Source: Verrucomicrobiota bacterium
GTDB taxonomy: Bacteria > Verrucomicrobiota > Verrucomicrobiia > Opitutales > Oceanipulchritudinaceae
DNA length: 21,463 nt
Direction: 5' to 3'
Assembly: GCA_009908535.1 (NCBI GenBank)
Contig: JAAAOD010000115.1
Location: 1-21,463 of the forward strand
Position numbers and translations under genes: made by a program. Shown here piece after piece: positions 14,846 to 21,463 of this stretch (positions are counted from its first letter, which is position 1; every line of letters begins with the position of its first letter). The notes below the pieces were generated by a model. The model did not search any database and was not told the DNA's origin. It saw only the letters and a list, made by a program, of their open reading frames with translations.

Positions 14846-16080
14846 TGCATTGCCAGGTCATCATTGTCGGCGCCGGTGTCGCCGGCCTGAGCTGCGCCCG
14901 TTTCCTCGAGGAAGCGGGCATCGACTGGCACCTTTTTGAGAAAGCGGAGGGCCCCGGCGGACGCGTCCGCACCGACGAGGTCGACGGCTTCCTTCTCGAC
15001 CGCGGCTTTCAGGTCCTTTTGTCGGCCTATCCGGAGGCGAGGCGTCGGCTCGATTACGCGGAGCTCCGCCTTGGCTCGTTTCCCTCCGGAGCGCGGGTCT
15101 TTTCCGGCAACCGTTGGCATACCTTCGCGGACCCGCTCCGCGAGCCGACGGCGGCGATGGTCTCCCTTCCCGTCCCGGCGACCGTGCCCGATCTCTGGCG
15201 ACTCGCGAAATGGAAATTCCGGACCCGCGGTAAAGACAGCTTCTCCCTTCTCGAGCAACCGCAACAATCGACGGCGGACCTTTTCCGGGCAAAAAGATTT
15301 TCCCGAAAGGTTCGGTACCACTTCCTCGAACCCTTCTTCCGCGGTATCCTGCTCGATCCGGAGCTGCGCGTGTCCAGCCGCATGACGGAACTGACCTTCA
15401 AGTACTTCAGCGAGGGGTCCGCCTGCCTGCCCGAGAGCGGAATGGAAGCGATTCCGCGACAGCTCGCGAAACCGCTTCCCCTGAACCGCCTTCACTTTGC
15501 TTCCCCAATCGACCGGGTCGCTCCGGGGGCCGTAGAGCTGGCGGACGGCAAACGCCTGGAAGCGGCCGCCATTGTTCTTGCGGTGGACGGAACCGAAGCG
15601 GCCCGCCTCCTGCCCGGGCTGCCGGAAACGGGCTTTCATAAAACGACGACCTTTTATTTCGATCTTCCGGCGCTGCCTCCGCAAGGGCGCTGGCTCCACC
15701 TCTGCCCGGACGACCCGGGCTTACGGCCGCTCAACCACATCGCCTTTCCCTCCGCCGTACGGCCGTCCTACGCCCCCTCCGGTCGCCACCTCGCCAGCGT
15801 CAATCTTCTCCAGCCGGCGGCGGAGGAGGAGGTGCGGCAAGGCTTGCGACGGCTTTTCGGGGATCGCGTGGAAGACTGGCGCCTGCTGCGGCGCTACGAC
15901 ATTCCCCGGGCCCTTCCCTTCCGGGAAAGCCTGCAGCCGCCGCAGCTCCCCTCCGAAGTCGATCGCGGCCTGCTCCTCGCCGGCGACCACCGGGGACTGC
16001 CTTCCCTCAACAGCGCCATGGAAAGCGGCCGTCGCGCCGCTGTAACGTTATTGACTGGCCAGGAACCGGCATCGGATTAG
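14845..16080 (+). CDS. FAD-dependent oxidoreductase (amine oxidase / protoporphyrinogen oxidase-like fold)
   Basis: 411 residues. The N-terminal dinucleotide-binding motif is VIIVGAGVAGLSCARFLEEAG, here VGAGVAGLSCA at about residues 7-18, followed by the acidic end of strand 2 (FEKAEGPGGRVRTDEVDGF), the GGR-x-R-T signature of the amine oxidase/phytoene desaturase/PPOX superfamily. The C-terminal FAD-contacting region is RGLLLAGDHRGLPSLNSAMESGRRAA. There is no signal peptide or clear membrane anchor. Its ATG overlaps the preceding stop by one base. Neighbours downstream are a second flavoprotein and heme genes, so a tetrapyrrole role is possible, but it is shorter than HemY (about 450-480) and I cannot assign a substrate. 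Confidence 0.82.
   Translation: MHCQVIIVGAGVAGLSCARFLEEAGIDWHLFEKAEGPGGRVRTDEVDGFLLDRGFQVLLSAYPEARRRLDYAELRLGSFPSGARVFSGNRWHTFADPLREPTAAMVSLPVPATVPDLWRLAKWKFRTRGKDSFSLLEQPQQSTADLFRAKRFSRKVRYHFLEPFFRGILLDPELRVSSRMTELTFKYFSEGSACLPESGMEAIPRQLAKPLPLNRLHFASPIDRVAPGAVELADGKRLEAAAIVLAVDGTEAARLLPGLPETGFHKTTTFYFDLPALPPQGRWLHLCPDDPGLRPLNHIAFPSAVRPSYAPSGRHLASVNLLQPAAEEEVRQGLRRLFGDRVEDWRLLRRYDIPRALPFRESLQPPQLPSEVDRGLLLAGDHRGLPSLNSAMESGRRAAVTLLTGQEPASD
16051..16080 (+). promoter_or_regulatory. Candidate sigma70-type promoter for the renalase-like gene
   Basis: TTGACT (16051-16056; five of six bases of the -35 consensus) is followed after 18 bp by GATTAG (16075-16080; three of six). It lies in the last codons of the preceding gene and 61 bp before the next start, one of the few wider spacings in this gene run. 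The -10 match is weak, so this is tentative. Confidence 0.25.
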
Positions 16081-16141
16081 AGTGGCGACAAGGTATGGAC
16101 GATCCTCCCCAGCAATCGCATCAAGACAACGCGGAGATTTC

Positions 16142-17131
16142 ATGAGTAAGAAGGATTCCTGCATCATTGTAGGTGCCGGCATTGCCGGCCTGATGGCGGC
16201 GGAACGCCTGCGCATGTACGATTTTGAGGTCACGATCCTCGAAAAAAGCCGGGGATTCGGCGGTCGCATGGCCGTCAAGAATATCGGGGACGCCATCTTC
16301 GACGCCGGGGCGCAGTTCATGACCACGCGGGAACTGAGTTTTCGCCAGAACGTGGAAGCCTGGCTGGAGCAGGGACTCGTGCAGCAGTGGTACATCGGTC
16401 CGCTGCGGAACATGCGTTATGTCGGTGTGGAGGGCATGACGTCGGTGCCGAAGGAGTTGGGACGGACCATGAATGTTCGCCTGTCCGAAAAGGTGGCCCA
16501 TGTGGAGCGTCGAGGAAGCGGTTGGAAAGTGACCACCCTGCCCTACGGCAGCGAGGAGGCAACGACCTACGAGGCCGACTGGCTCATTCTCACTCCGCCG
16601 GTTCCGCAAAGCCTCGCCCTCCTCGATGAATCCGGGATCGAGCTCGATTACGACGAGGAAGTGGAGCTGAAGCGCATCCAGTACCTGCGCTGCCTGACCG
16701 TGATGGCCGTCCTGAACGGACCTGCAGGCATCGCCAATCCCGGCGCGATGGACCTGAACCACGACATTCTCCGGTGGATCGGGGATAACGCGGTCAAGGG
16801 AGTCTCCCCGGTTCCTGGCACCGTCACCATCCACAGCTCGCCAAAATTCGCCAAGGCCTACTGGGACAAGCCGGAAGAGGAACGCATCGCGGTCATGTGC
16901 GCGGCGGCCAAGCCTTTTCTCAAAGGCGAGGTGACGGAGGCGATCAGCCATCGATGGGGCATGAGCGATCCCGTTCGCGTCTACAAGGAAAAGCAGCCGT
17001 TCCGGAAGCCGTTCTTCCTTGATGAGGATCTCCAGCTGGGCATGGCCGGCGACGGTTTCAATGGCCCGCGCATCGAAGCGGCCGCGGTGAGCGGGCGCGA
17101 GCTGGCCTCCGCCATCACCACGCCCGCCTGA
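16142..17131 (+). CDS. Renalase-like FAD-dependent NAD(P)H oxidoreductase
   Basis: 329 residues resembling renalase and related bacterial flavoproteins, whose characterised members oxidise isomeric dihydro-NAD(P) forms. CIIVGAGIAGLMAAERLR forms the FAD dinucleotide loop at residues 7-24, followed by LEKSRGFGGRMAVKN and the renalase-like FDAGAQFMTTRE block. The C-terminal LQLGMAGDGFNGPRIEAAAVSG is the second FAD contact region. The ATG at 16142 is favoured over an in-frame GTG at 16082 because GGAG (16133-16136) sits five bases upstream and the FAD motif then falls at the usual position. It is unlike its neighbour flavoprotein in detail, so the two are not a recent duplication. The function within a heme gene run is unknown. 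Confidence 0.82.
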   Translation: MSKKDSCIIVGAGIAGLMAAERLRMYDFEVTILEKSRGFGGRMAVKNIGDAIFDAGAQFMTTRELSFRQNVEAWLEQGLVQQWYIGPLRNMRYVGVEGMTSVPKELGRTMNVRLSEKVAHVERRGSGWKVTTLPYGSEEATTYEADWLILTPPVPQSLALLDESGIELDYDEEVELKRIQYLRCLTVMAVLNGPAGIANPGAMDLNHDILRWIGDNAVKGVSPVPGTVTIHSSPKFAKAYWDKPEEERIAVMCAAAKPFLKGEVTEAISHRWGMSDPVRVYKEKQPFRKPFFLDEDLQLGMAGDGFNGPRIEAAAVSGRELASAITTPA

Positions 17132-17181
17132 TTCCCGTCTCGGAAGTTGACGCGGTGGGGCCAATGCCAACCTTTCCAGCC

Positions 17182-18216
17182 ATGTCCAAAGCCGTTTTGC
17201 TCGTGAACCTTGGTTCGCCCGCTTCCACCCAACCGAAGGATGTGAAGACCTACCTGCGCGAATTCCTCACCGACCCGCGGGTCATCGACAAGGCCTTTGT
17301 CCGCAAGGTGATCGTCCCGGGCATCATCCTCAACACGCGTCCCCGCAAGTCCGCCGAGGCCTACAGCGAAATCTGGACGGAAGAGGGTTCCCCCCTGATC
17401 GTGACCAGCGAGCGGCAGGCGGCCCTGCTGCGGGAGCGGCTGGAAGAGCCGGTCTACGTCGCCATGCGCTACGGGAATCCGTCGATCCCGGAGGTCCTGC
17501 GTGAAATCCGGGAAGCCGGCCATACCGAGGTTTTCTGTGTCCCGCTCTACCCGCAATACGCCATGTCGAGTTACGAAACAGTCGTCGTCAAAGTGGAGGA
17601 AGAGGCGCGGGAAATCTGTCCGGAGATCGACATCACGTTCCAGCAGCCCTTCTACGACCACCCGGATTACCTCGACATTCTGGCCGCCTCCATCCGGGAG
17701 AACCTGCCGGACGACACGGAGAAACTGCTCTTCAGCTTTCACGGAATTCCGGAACGGCATTTGCGCCTCTCCGACCCCAGCCACGCGCACTGCCTCTGCC
17801 GGACGGATTGCTGCCACAAGCCGAATCCGGCCCACGCCACCTGTTACCGTCACCAGTGCTTCGCTACGGTGCAGGGAGTCGTTGAACGCCTCGGCATCGA
17901 GCGGGAGCGCACTTTTGTCTCCTTCCAGAGCCGTCTTGGTCGGGACCCGTGGCTCACCCCCTACACGGACCGCACCCTTGATGAATGGGGACGCGCCGGG
18001 ATCAAAAAGGTGCGAGTGGTCTGTCCGGCTTTTGTCACCGATTGCCTTGAGACGCTGGAGGAAATCGCGGGCGAGGGCGGGGAGATCTTCAAAGAGGCCG
18101 GCGGCGAGGACTTCGGCCTCATTCCCTGCCTGAACGAGGATGAGCGCTGGATCGACTTTCTGCGCGATCGTGTTCAGGAATGGAATCATCGGGAGGCGCC
18201 GGTCCCCGTTGCCTGA
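17182..18216 (+). CDS. hemH: Ferrochelatase
   Basis: 344 residues. HemH inserts Fe2+ into protoporphyrin IX (or coproporphyrin III in the coproporphyrin-dependent route). Motifs: LLVNLGSPASTQPKDVKTYL, EFLTDPRVID, LYPQYAMSSYE, LFSFHGIPERH with the metal-binding His187, SFQSRLGRDPWLTPYTD, and CPAFVTDCLETLEEI with the conserved Glu. Six cysteines (204, 206, 210, 211, 221, 226) cluster between the His and the SFQSR motif. Some microbial ferrochelatases carry a [2Fe-2S] cluster, so this may be an internal cluster site. The ATG at 17182 gives the family's N-terminus; upstream in-frame GTG 17155 and ATG 17164 add unconserved residues. The stop overlaps the next ATG (TGATG), so translation is coupled. 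Confidence 0.95.
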   Translation: MSKAVLLVNLGSPASTQPKDVKTYLREFLTDPRVIDKAFVRKVIVPGIILNTRPRKSAEAYSEIWTEEGSPLIVTSERQAALLRERLEEPVYVAMRYGNPSIPEVLREIREAGHTEVFCVPLYPQYAMSSYETVVVKVEEEAREICPEIDITFQQPFYDHPDYLDILAASIRENLPDDTEKLLFSFHGIPERHLRLSDPSHAHCLCRTDCCHKPNPAHATCYRHQCFATVQGVVERLGIERERTFVSFQSRLGRDPWLTPYTDRTLDEWGRAGIKKVRVVCPAFVTDCLETLEEIAGEGGEIFKEAGGEDFGLIPCLNEDERWIDFLRDRVQEWNHREAPVPVA

Positions 18217-19085
18217 TGGCTGAATCGCACCCAATCCTCCTCTTCCTCGGCACTCTCGCCTACCTCGCCGCCCTCGGGGTAACCCTGTTCCGTGTGCTCC
18301 ACCGGCACCCGCCGGTGCACACGCTGAACTTCTTCCTCATTCTCGGCGGCTGGATGCTCCAGAGCGGCGGCCTTTATTTCCGTGGCCTCGAAGCGGGTTG
18401 CTGCCCGGTGCGCAACCTCTTCGAGATCTTCCAGTTCGTCAGCTGGTCGGTCGTCCTCGTCTACCTGATCACCGGGCAGGTCTTCCGGCTCTCCCTCTTC
18501 GGCACCAGCAGCGCGACTCTTGCCGCCCTCCTCAGTGCGGTGGCCTTTCTGCTTCCCGGCATTGATGAAACCCCGTCGGTCTCCCTTCTCGGGGCGAGTC
18601 CCTGGATCGAGGCGCACGCGGCCATCGCGGTCTTCAGCTATGGCATTTTCGGCCTGCTGAGCGCCCTCTCGGCCCTGTATCTGCTTCAGAATCACAGCCT
18701 TAAGGCGAAGCGCTTCAACGGCATTTTCCGCTTCCTTCCCTCCATCATGGAGATGGACACCCTTCTTTTCCGCCTCCTTCTCACCGCCTGCCTGGTCTTC
18801 ACATCAGCAGTGGCGATCGGGGCGGTCTACTGGGTGGGGCACCCGGAGCAGGTGGGGACCTGGAAATTCCTCACCACGGTGACACTCTGGCTCGCTTACC
18901 TGATCGTTCTTCTTCTCCGGTTGCGCAATGTTTTGTATGGAACGCGGCTGGCCATGCTCAGCATTTTCCTGTTTGTGGCCGCCCTTTTGACCCTGTGGCC
19001 CGTCGAGGCCAACCGGGACCGCTCCGGCCTCTCGACGATCGAAGGACCCGGGCCCGGACCCCTTGTGCTCCGCGATGTTGCCTGA
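18216..19085 (+). CDS. HemX/CcsA-like cytochrome c assembly family membrane protein
   Basis: 289 residues with about eight predicted membrane segments. It fits the cytochrome c assembly (CcsA/CcmC/HemX/YpjD) superfamily: PWIEAHAAIAVFSYGIFGLL followed by SALSALYLLQNHSLKAKR is typical of the HemX/YpjD branch, and AIGAVYWVGHPEQVGTWKFL matches the late periplasmic His/Trp region. The full WWD heme-handling motif of true CcsA synthetases is not seen. HemX-type proteins often sit beside hemA and affect glutamyl-tRNA reductase levels in Bacillus, while CcsA acts in heme delivery to cytochrome c; here the position between hemH and hemA favours the HemX reading. The start overlaps hemH by one base, and the end overlaps hemA by 11 bp. 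Confidence 0.85.
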   Translation: MAESHPILLFLGTLAYLAALGVTLFRVLHRHPPVHTLNFFLILGGWMLQSGGLYFRGLEAGCCPVRNLFEIFQFVSWSVVLVYLITGQVFRLSLFGTSSATLAALLSAVAFLLPGIDETPSVSLLGASPWIEAHAAIAVFSYGIFGLLSALSALYLLQNHSLKAKRFNGIFRFLPSIMEMDTLLFRLLLTACLVFTSAVAIGAVYWVGHPEQVGTWKFLTTVTLWLAYLIVLLLRLRNVLYGTRLAMLSIFLFVAALLTLWPVEANRDRSGLSTIEGPGPGPLVLRDVA

Positions 19086-20103
19086 AGATACCCGCCTCGT
19101 TGTCCTCGGATGCAACCACCAACGCACGCCTCTCGAAGTGCGGGAAAAGATGGCGCTCGGGGTGGATGCGGTCGGGCATTTGCAGCGGCGCTTGCGGGAT
19201 CACGAAGGGATCCGGGAAGGCCTCGTCCTCAACACCTGCAACCGGATCGAGCTATACGCCCTGACGAGCGAAGGGGACTGGCAAGGCGCCCTTGCCGGTT
19301 TTCTCGAGGAACAGAACCACTTCCCGTCCGGGTCCTTTCTCGAGTACGCCTACGCCTTTGAAGGCGAGGAAGCGGTCGCGCACGCCTTTGCCGTCGCCTC
19401 GGGCCTCGATTCACAGATGGTCGGGGAAACGCAGATCCTCGGGCAGATGAAGGACGCCTACGGGGATTCGGTGCAGGCCGGCAACGTCGGGAGTGTCTTT
19501 CACCGGCTTTTCCAGAAGGCTTTCCAGGCGGCCAAGTGGGCGCGCAGTGAAACCGGCATTACCTCGGGGCAGGTCAGCTTGGGCAATGTCGCCGTGGAGC
19601 TGGCGACGCGGATCTTCGGACGGCTCAAAGTCAGCCGCACCCTCGTCGTCGGTTCCGGGGACGTCGGCCGGGAGGTTGCCAGGGCTTTCCGCAGTCGCGG
19701 CGTCGCCTGCATCTCCATTGCCAGCCGCACGCCCGAACGCGCCGAAAGCCTCTCGCGCGAAATCGACGGCCTCGTCATCCCCTTTTCCACCTGGGAGGAA
19801 TCCCTGCCCTACATCGACATCGCGATTTTCGCCACCTCGGCACCGGAGGTCATTCTCACCGAAGAGAAGCTGCGGAACGCGCTCGGCAAGCGCCCGCAAC
19901 GCCCGATCTTTCTTATCGACCTTGCCGTTCCCCGCGACATCGACGCCGCCATCAATCGCATGGGCACCTGCTACCTCTACAATCTCGAGGACCTCGCCGC
20001 CATCGCCAACGAAAATCTCGCCAGCCGACAACAGGAAGTGGATGCGTGCCGCGCCTCCCTGCGGGAACGGGCGCAGCGGCTCTGGCGGCAACTCGCCGGG
20101 TAG
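19075..20103 (+). CDS. hemA: Glutamyl-tRNA reductase, short form
   Basis: 342 residues. HemA reduces glutamyl-tRNA(Glu) to glutamate-1-semialdehyde, the first committed step of C5-pathway tetrapyrrole synthesis. The catalytic domain has LGCNHQRTPLEVREKMAL, NTCNRIELYA with the nucleophilic Cys55, and GETQILGQMKDAY (from Gly117). The NADPH-binding domain begins with VVGSGDVGREVARAF at about residue 191, then IASRTPERAESL and FLIDLAVPRDIDAAI. The protein ends shortly after the spinal-helix start (DLAAIANENLASRQQEV) at 342 residues, against about 420 in E. coli, so the C-terminal dimerisation domain is missing. Convergent lpxB ends 11 bp away, leaving no room for a lost extension. The ATG at 19075 is used; an in-frame TTG lies 12 bp upstream. 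Confidence 0.93.
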   Translation: MLPEDTRLVVLGCNHQRTPLEVREKMALGVDAVGHLQRRLRDHEGIREGLVLNTCNRIELYALTSEGDWQGALAGFLEEQNHFPSGSFLEYAYAFEGEEAVAHAFAVASGLDSQMVGETQILGQMKDAYGDSVQAGNVGSVFHRLFQKAFQAAKWARSETGITSGQVSLGNVAVELATRIFGRLKVSRTLVVGSGDVGREVARAFRSRGVACISIASRTPERAESLSREIDGLVIPFSTWEESLPYIDIAIFATSAPEVILTEEKLRNALGKRPQRPIFLIDLAVPRDIDAAINRMGTCYLYNLEDLAAIANENLASRQQEVDACRASLRERAQRLWRQLAG

Positions 20104-20114
20104 CCCGCGGACCT

Positions 20115-21320
20115 CTATCCCTTCTCTGCCAAGGCCCGCAGGCGTTCCGCCACCGGAGCGGAACTGCCCGCGCCGAGGAGCCCACGCAATTCCCTCGACC
20201 CTTCGGTAAATCGCTGCCGGCGCTCCGCATCGTCGAGGCACTGCTTGAGTTCGCTGGCCAGGGTGTCCGGTCGGGCCGCTTCCTGAAGATGCTCGGGATA
20301 AAGCTGCCGGCGGAGAACGAGATTGGCGATCCCGAGGAAATCCACTTTCACAAGGCGTCGAGCGATCCAGACGGTGAGGGGGTGGGCGCGATAGACAATG
20401 GCCCCCGGAATCCCGGCAAGGGCGCAGTTGAGGGACATCGTTCCCGAGCTCGTCAGCACGGCCGCGGCGCCGACTCCGCTTTCGACGGAACGGAGAGAAA
20501 GGTCGAGGGAGTCCTCGGAGAACCGACCCAGGCATTGTTCCAGCACCGCATGAATGGCTTCATCGGGATAGAGGCAGACGGCGGGCCGGTGTTCGCCCCG
20601 CGCACGGAGGCGCTCCAGAGCCTGCAGCATGACCGGGAAGATGCGTTCCACGGCCTGGCGGCGACTCCCCGGCAGAAGGAGGACGGGCCCGTCCGGGTCG
20701 TGGCGGAGCGGATTGGCGTAATGGGGACGCACGAAGGGGTGTCCGACGAAATGCACCGGCAGTTCCGTGTCCGCGTAGCAATCGATTTCAAAGGGAAAAA
20801 TCACCCCGAGTTCGTCGAGGCTGCGGGCCATCTTGAAACGGCGGCCGGCCTTCCACGCCCAGATCTGCGGAGAGACGTATTGATAAACCGCTACATGGCC
20901 GCCGCCTTTGCGGCTGATGCCCCGCTTGCGGAGGGCCTCGGCAAAGCGCAGGTTGAAACCGGGATAATCGACGAGGACGACTACGGCGGGCCGGTGGTGC
21001 TCGACCCAGTCAAGGAGGGCATGGAAAAGGTTCCGGAACCGCCCGTAGTTGCGCAGGACCTCGACAAGGCCAACGACGGCATCGCGGGTAAGGTCGTAGA
21101 GCAGCCGCGCCCCCGCCCTTTCCAGCTCGCGTCCCCCGACGGCGGCAATACGCCAGTGCGGACAGACCTCCCGCAGGCGACGGGCCACGCGCGAGGCGTG
21201 CTGGTCGCCGGAATGCTCCCCGGCGATGAAAAGGACATCGCCGCCCGCATCGTCTTCGATCAGGCGGGCAAGCCGGTGGGCGGAGGGCGATGAGAGGTCC
21301 TTTTCGTCCTCAGCCTTCAT
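20115..21320 (-). CDS. lpxB: Lipid A disaccharide synthase
   Basis: 401 residues, GT-B fold glycosyltransferase (GT19) that joins 2,3-diacylglucosamine-1-phosphate and UDP-diacylglucosamine to lipid A disaccharide at the inner membrane. Motifs: FIAGEHSGDQHASR (Glu35 and Ser/Gly/Asp of the family GE-x-SGD), VVVLVDYPGFNLRFAEAL, VSPQIWAWKAGR, HFVGHPFV, VLLLPGSRRQAVERIFPV, LTSSGTMSLNCALAGIPG and ANLVLRRQLYPEHLQ. In the SGT block the usual Glu (SGTATLE) is Asn. About 25 residues precede the first conserved strand, slightly longer than usual. The ATG at 21320 overlaps the stop of the upstream Gfo/Idh/MocA gene by 11 bp, showing one operon. A longer frame reaches 21416 but would run through that upstream gene. 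Confidence 0.93.
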   Translation of the reverse strand: MKAEDEKDLSSPSAHRLARLIEDDAGGDVLFIAGEHSGDQHASRVARRLREVCPHWRIAAVGGRELERAGARLLYDLTRDAVVGLVEVLRNYGRFRNLFHALLDWVEHHRPAVVVLVDYPGFNLRFAEALRKRGISRKGGGHVAVYQYVSPQIWAWKAGRRFKMARSLDELGVIFPFEIDCYADTELPVHFVGHPFVRPHYANPLRHDPDGPVLLLPGSRRQAVERIFPVMLQALERLRARGEHRPAVCLYPDEAIHAVLEQCLGRFSEDSLDLSLRSVESGVGAAAVLTSSGTMSLNCALAGIPGAIVYRAHPLTVWIARRLVKVDFLGIANLVLRRQLYPEHLQEAARPDTLASELKQCLDDAERRQRFTEGSRELRGLLGAGSSAPVAERLRALAEKG

Positions 21321-21463
21321 GGCCCGCTTCCTCAATGGTCCCCTCGCGGGCGAGGATCTGGTCGCGGATCGCCTCCGTGATACGAATGGCGACCTCGAGG
21401 GCGGAAGCGGCCTCATGCCCCCCGACCTTCGGGTCCCGCTGCTCGCGCACGCAGGCGAGGAAG
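21310..21463 (-). CDS. Gfo/Idh/MocA family oxidoreductase, C-terminal end (5' end outside window)
   Basis: The last 50 residues of a gene entering from the right edge, ending with TGA at 21312-21310. The residues FLACVREQRDPKVGGHEAASALEVAIRITEAIRDQIL, cited here by the core CVREQRDPKVGG, fit the C-terminus of Gfo/Idh/MocA NAD(P)-dependent dehydrogenases, which commonly ends with a VREG-x-x-P-x-V-x-G-x-x-A-x-x-ALE pattern. A member of this family is often found directly before lpxB in lipid A loci; some, such as GnnA, prepare 3-amino-sugar nucleotides for LpxA, so a lipid A sugar role is plausible but cannot be shown from 50 residues. The stop overlaps the lpxB start. Confidence 0.75.
   Translation of the reverse strand, partial: FLACVREQRDPKVGGHEAASALEVAIRITEAIRDQILAREGTIEEAGHEG

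Noticed and set aside
17147..17175. TTGACG as a -35 box for hemH
   Set aside because: No acceptable -10 element at 16-18 bp spacing, and the gene may be read from upstream.
20046..21293. 415-residue plus-strand open frame opposite lpxB
   Set aside because: LpxB motifs are clear on the minus strand; the plus frame has low-complexity composition and would overlap the end of hemA.
1..21463. CRISPR arrays, tRNA or rRNA genes, insertion sequences, phage genes
   Set aside because: I saw no regularly spaced repeats, no rRNA-like stretches, no transposase or integrase motifs, and no convincing tRNA cloverleaf. A covariance-model scan was not possible here.

Overview
This GC-rich window most likely comes from a Gram-negative bacterium of the Verrucomicrobiota, probably the Opitutia/Puniceicoccales side. 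This placement is inference from gene content: a PPi-type PEP carboxykinase, a short Chlamydia-like glutamyl-tRNA reductase, lpxB directly behind a Gfo/Idh/MocA dehydrogenase, a bacterial tandem-AP2 protein, and a secreted CAP protein with an aromatic-rich C-terminal module. No rRNA, tRNA, CRISPR array, transposase or phage gene was recognised. Genes are densely packed with many 1-40 bp overlaps, so most of the window is ordinary chromosomal operons.

Layout. (1) 1-2651, plus strand: the C-terminal part of a glycerate kinase, a DUF2062 membrane protein, and a Tat-exported DUF1343/NamZ-type exo-muramidase. This run ends at a strong GC hairpin (2652-2668). (2) 2680-7182, minus strand: a 1157-residue protein that I read as PPi-dependent PEP carboxykinase, followed by agmatine deiminase in the same frame, separated only by the TAA stop and one codon. 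(3) 7273-12347, plus strand: a secreted CAP-domain protein, an M20 amidohydrolase, a YbdK-type carboxylate-amine ligase, and a tandem-AP2 protein. (4) 12348-12735: a 388-bp stretch without a supportable gene but with several short direct and inverted repeats. (5) 12736-13503, minus strand: a ROK-family polyphosphate glucokinase. (6) 13575-20103, plus strand: a compact run of a LysE-type exporter, a TrpF-like barrel lacking the catalytic cysteine, two different FAD-dependent oxidoreductases, ferrochelatase, a HemX/CcsA-like membrane protein and glutamyl-tRNA reductase. (7) 20115-21463, minus strand: lipid A disaccharide synthase, preceded by the 3' end of a Gfo/Idh/MocA oxidoreductase.

How the parts fit. 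The right-hand run is a tetrapyrrole cluster: HemA makes the first committed intermediate, HemH inserts iron at the end, and the HemX/CcsA-like protein links to HemA or to cytochrome c maturation. The two flavoproteins upstream could act in this pathway or be independent. PPi-PEPCK and polyphosphate glucokinase both use phosphoanhydrides in place of nucleoside triphosphates in central carbon metabolism. The lpxB region shows that the cell makes lipid A and so has an LPS-type outer membrane. The most unusual points are the in-frame stop junction of PEPCK and agmatine deiminase, the TrpF-like protein with a lost catalytic Cys, the glutamyl-tRNA reductase without its dimerisation domain, and the repeat-rich gap next to the AP2 gene. 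I did not find a convincing, wholly new multi-gene system.
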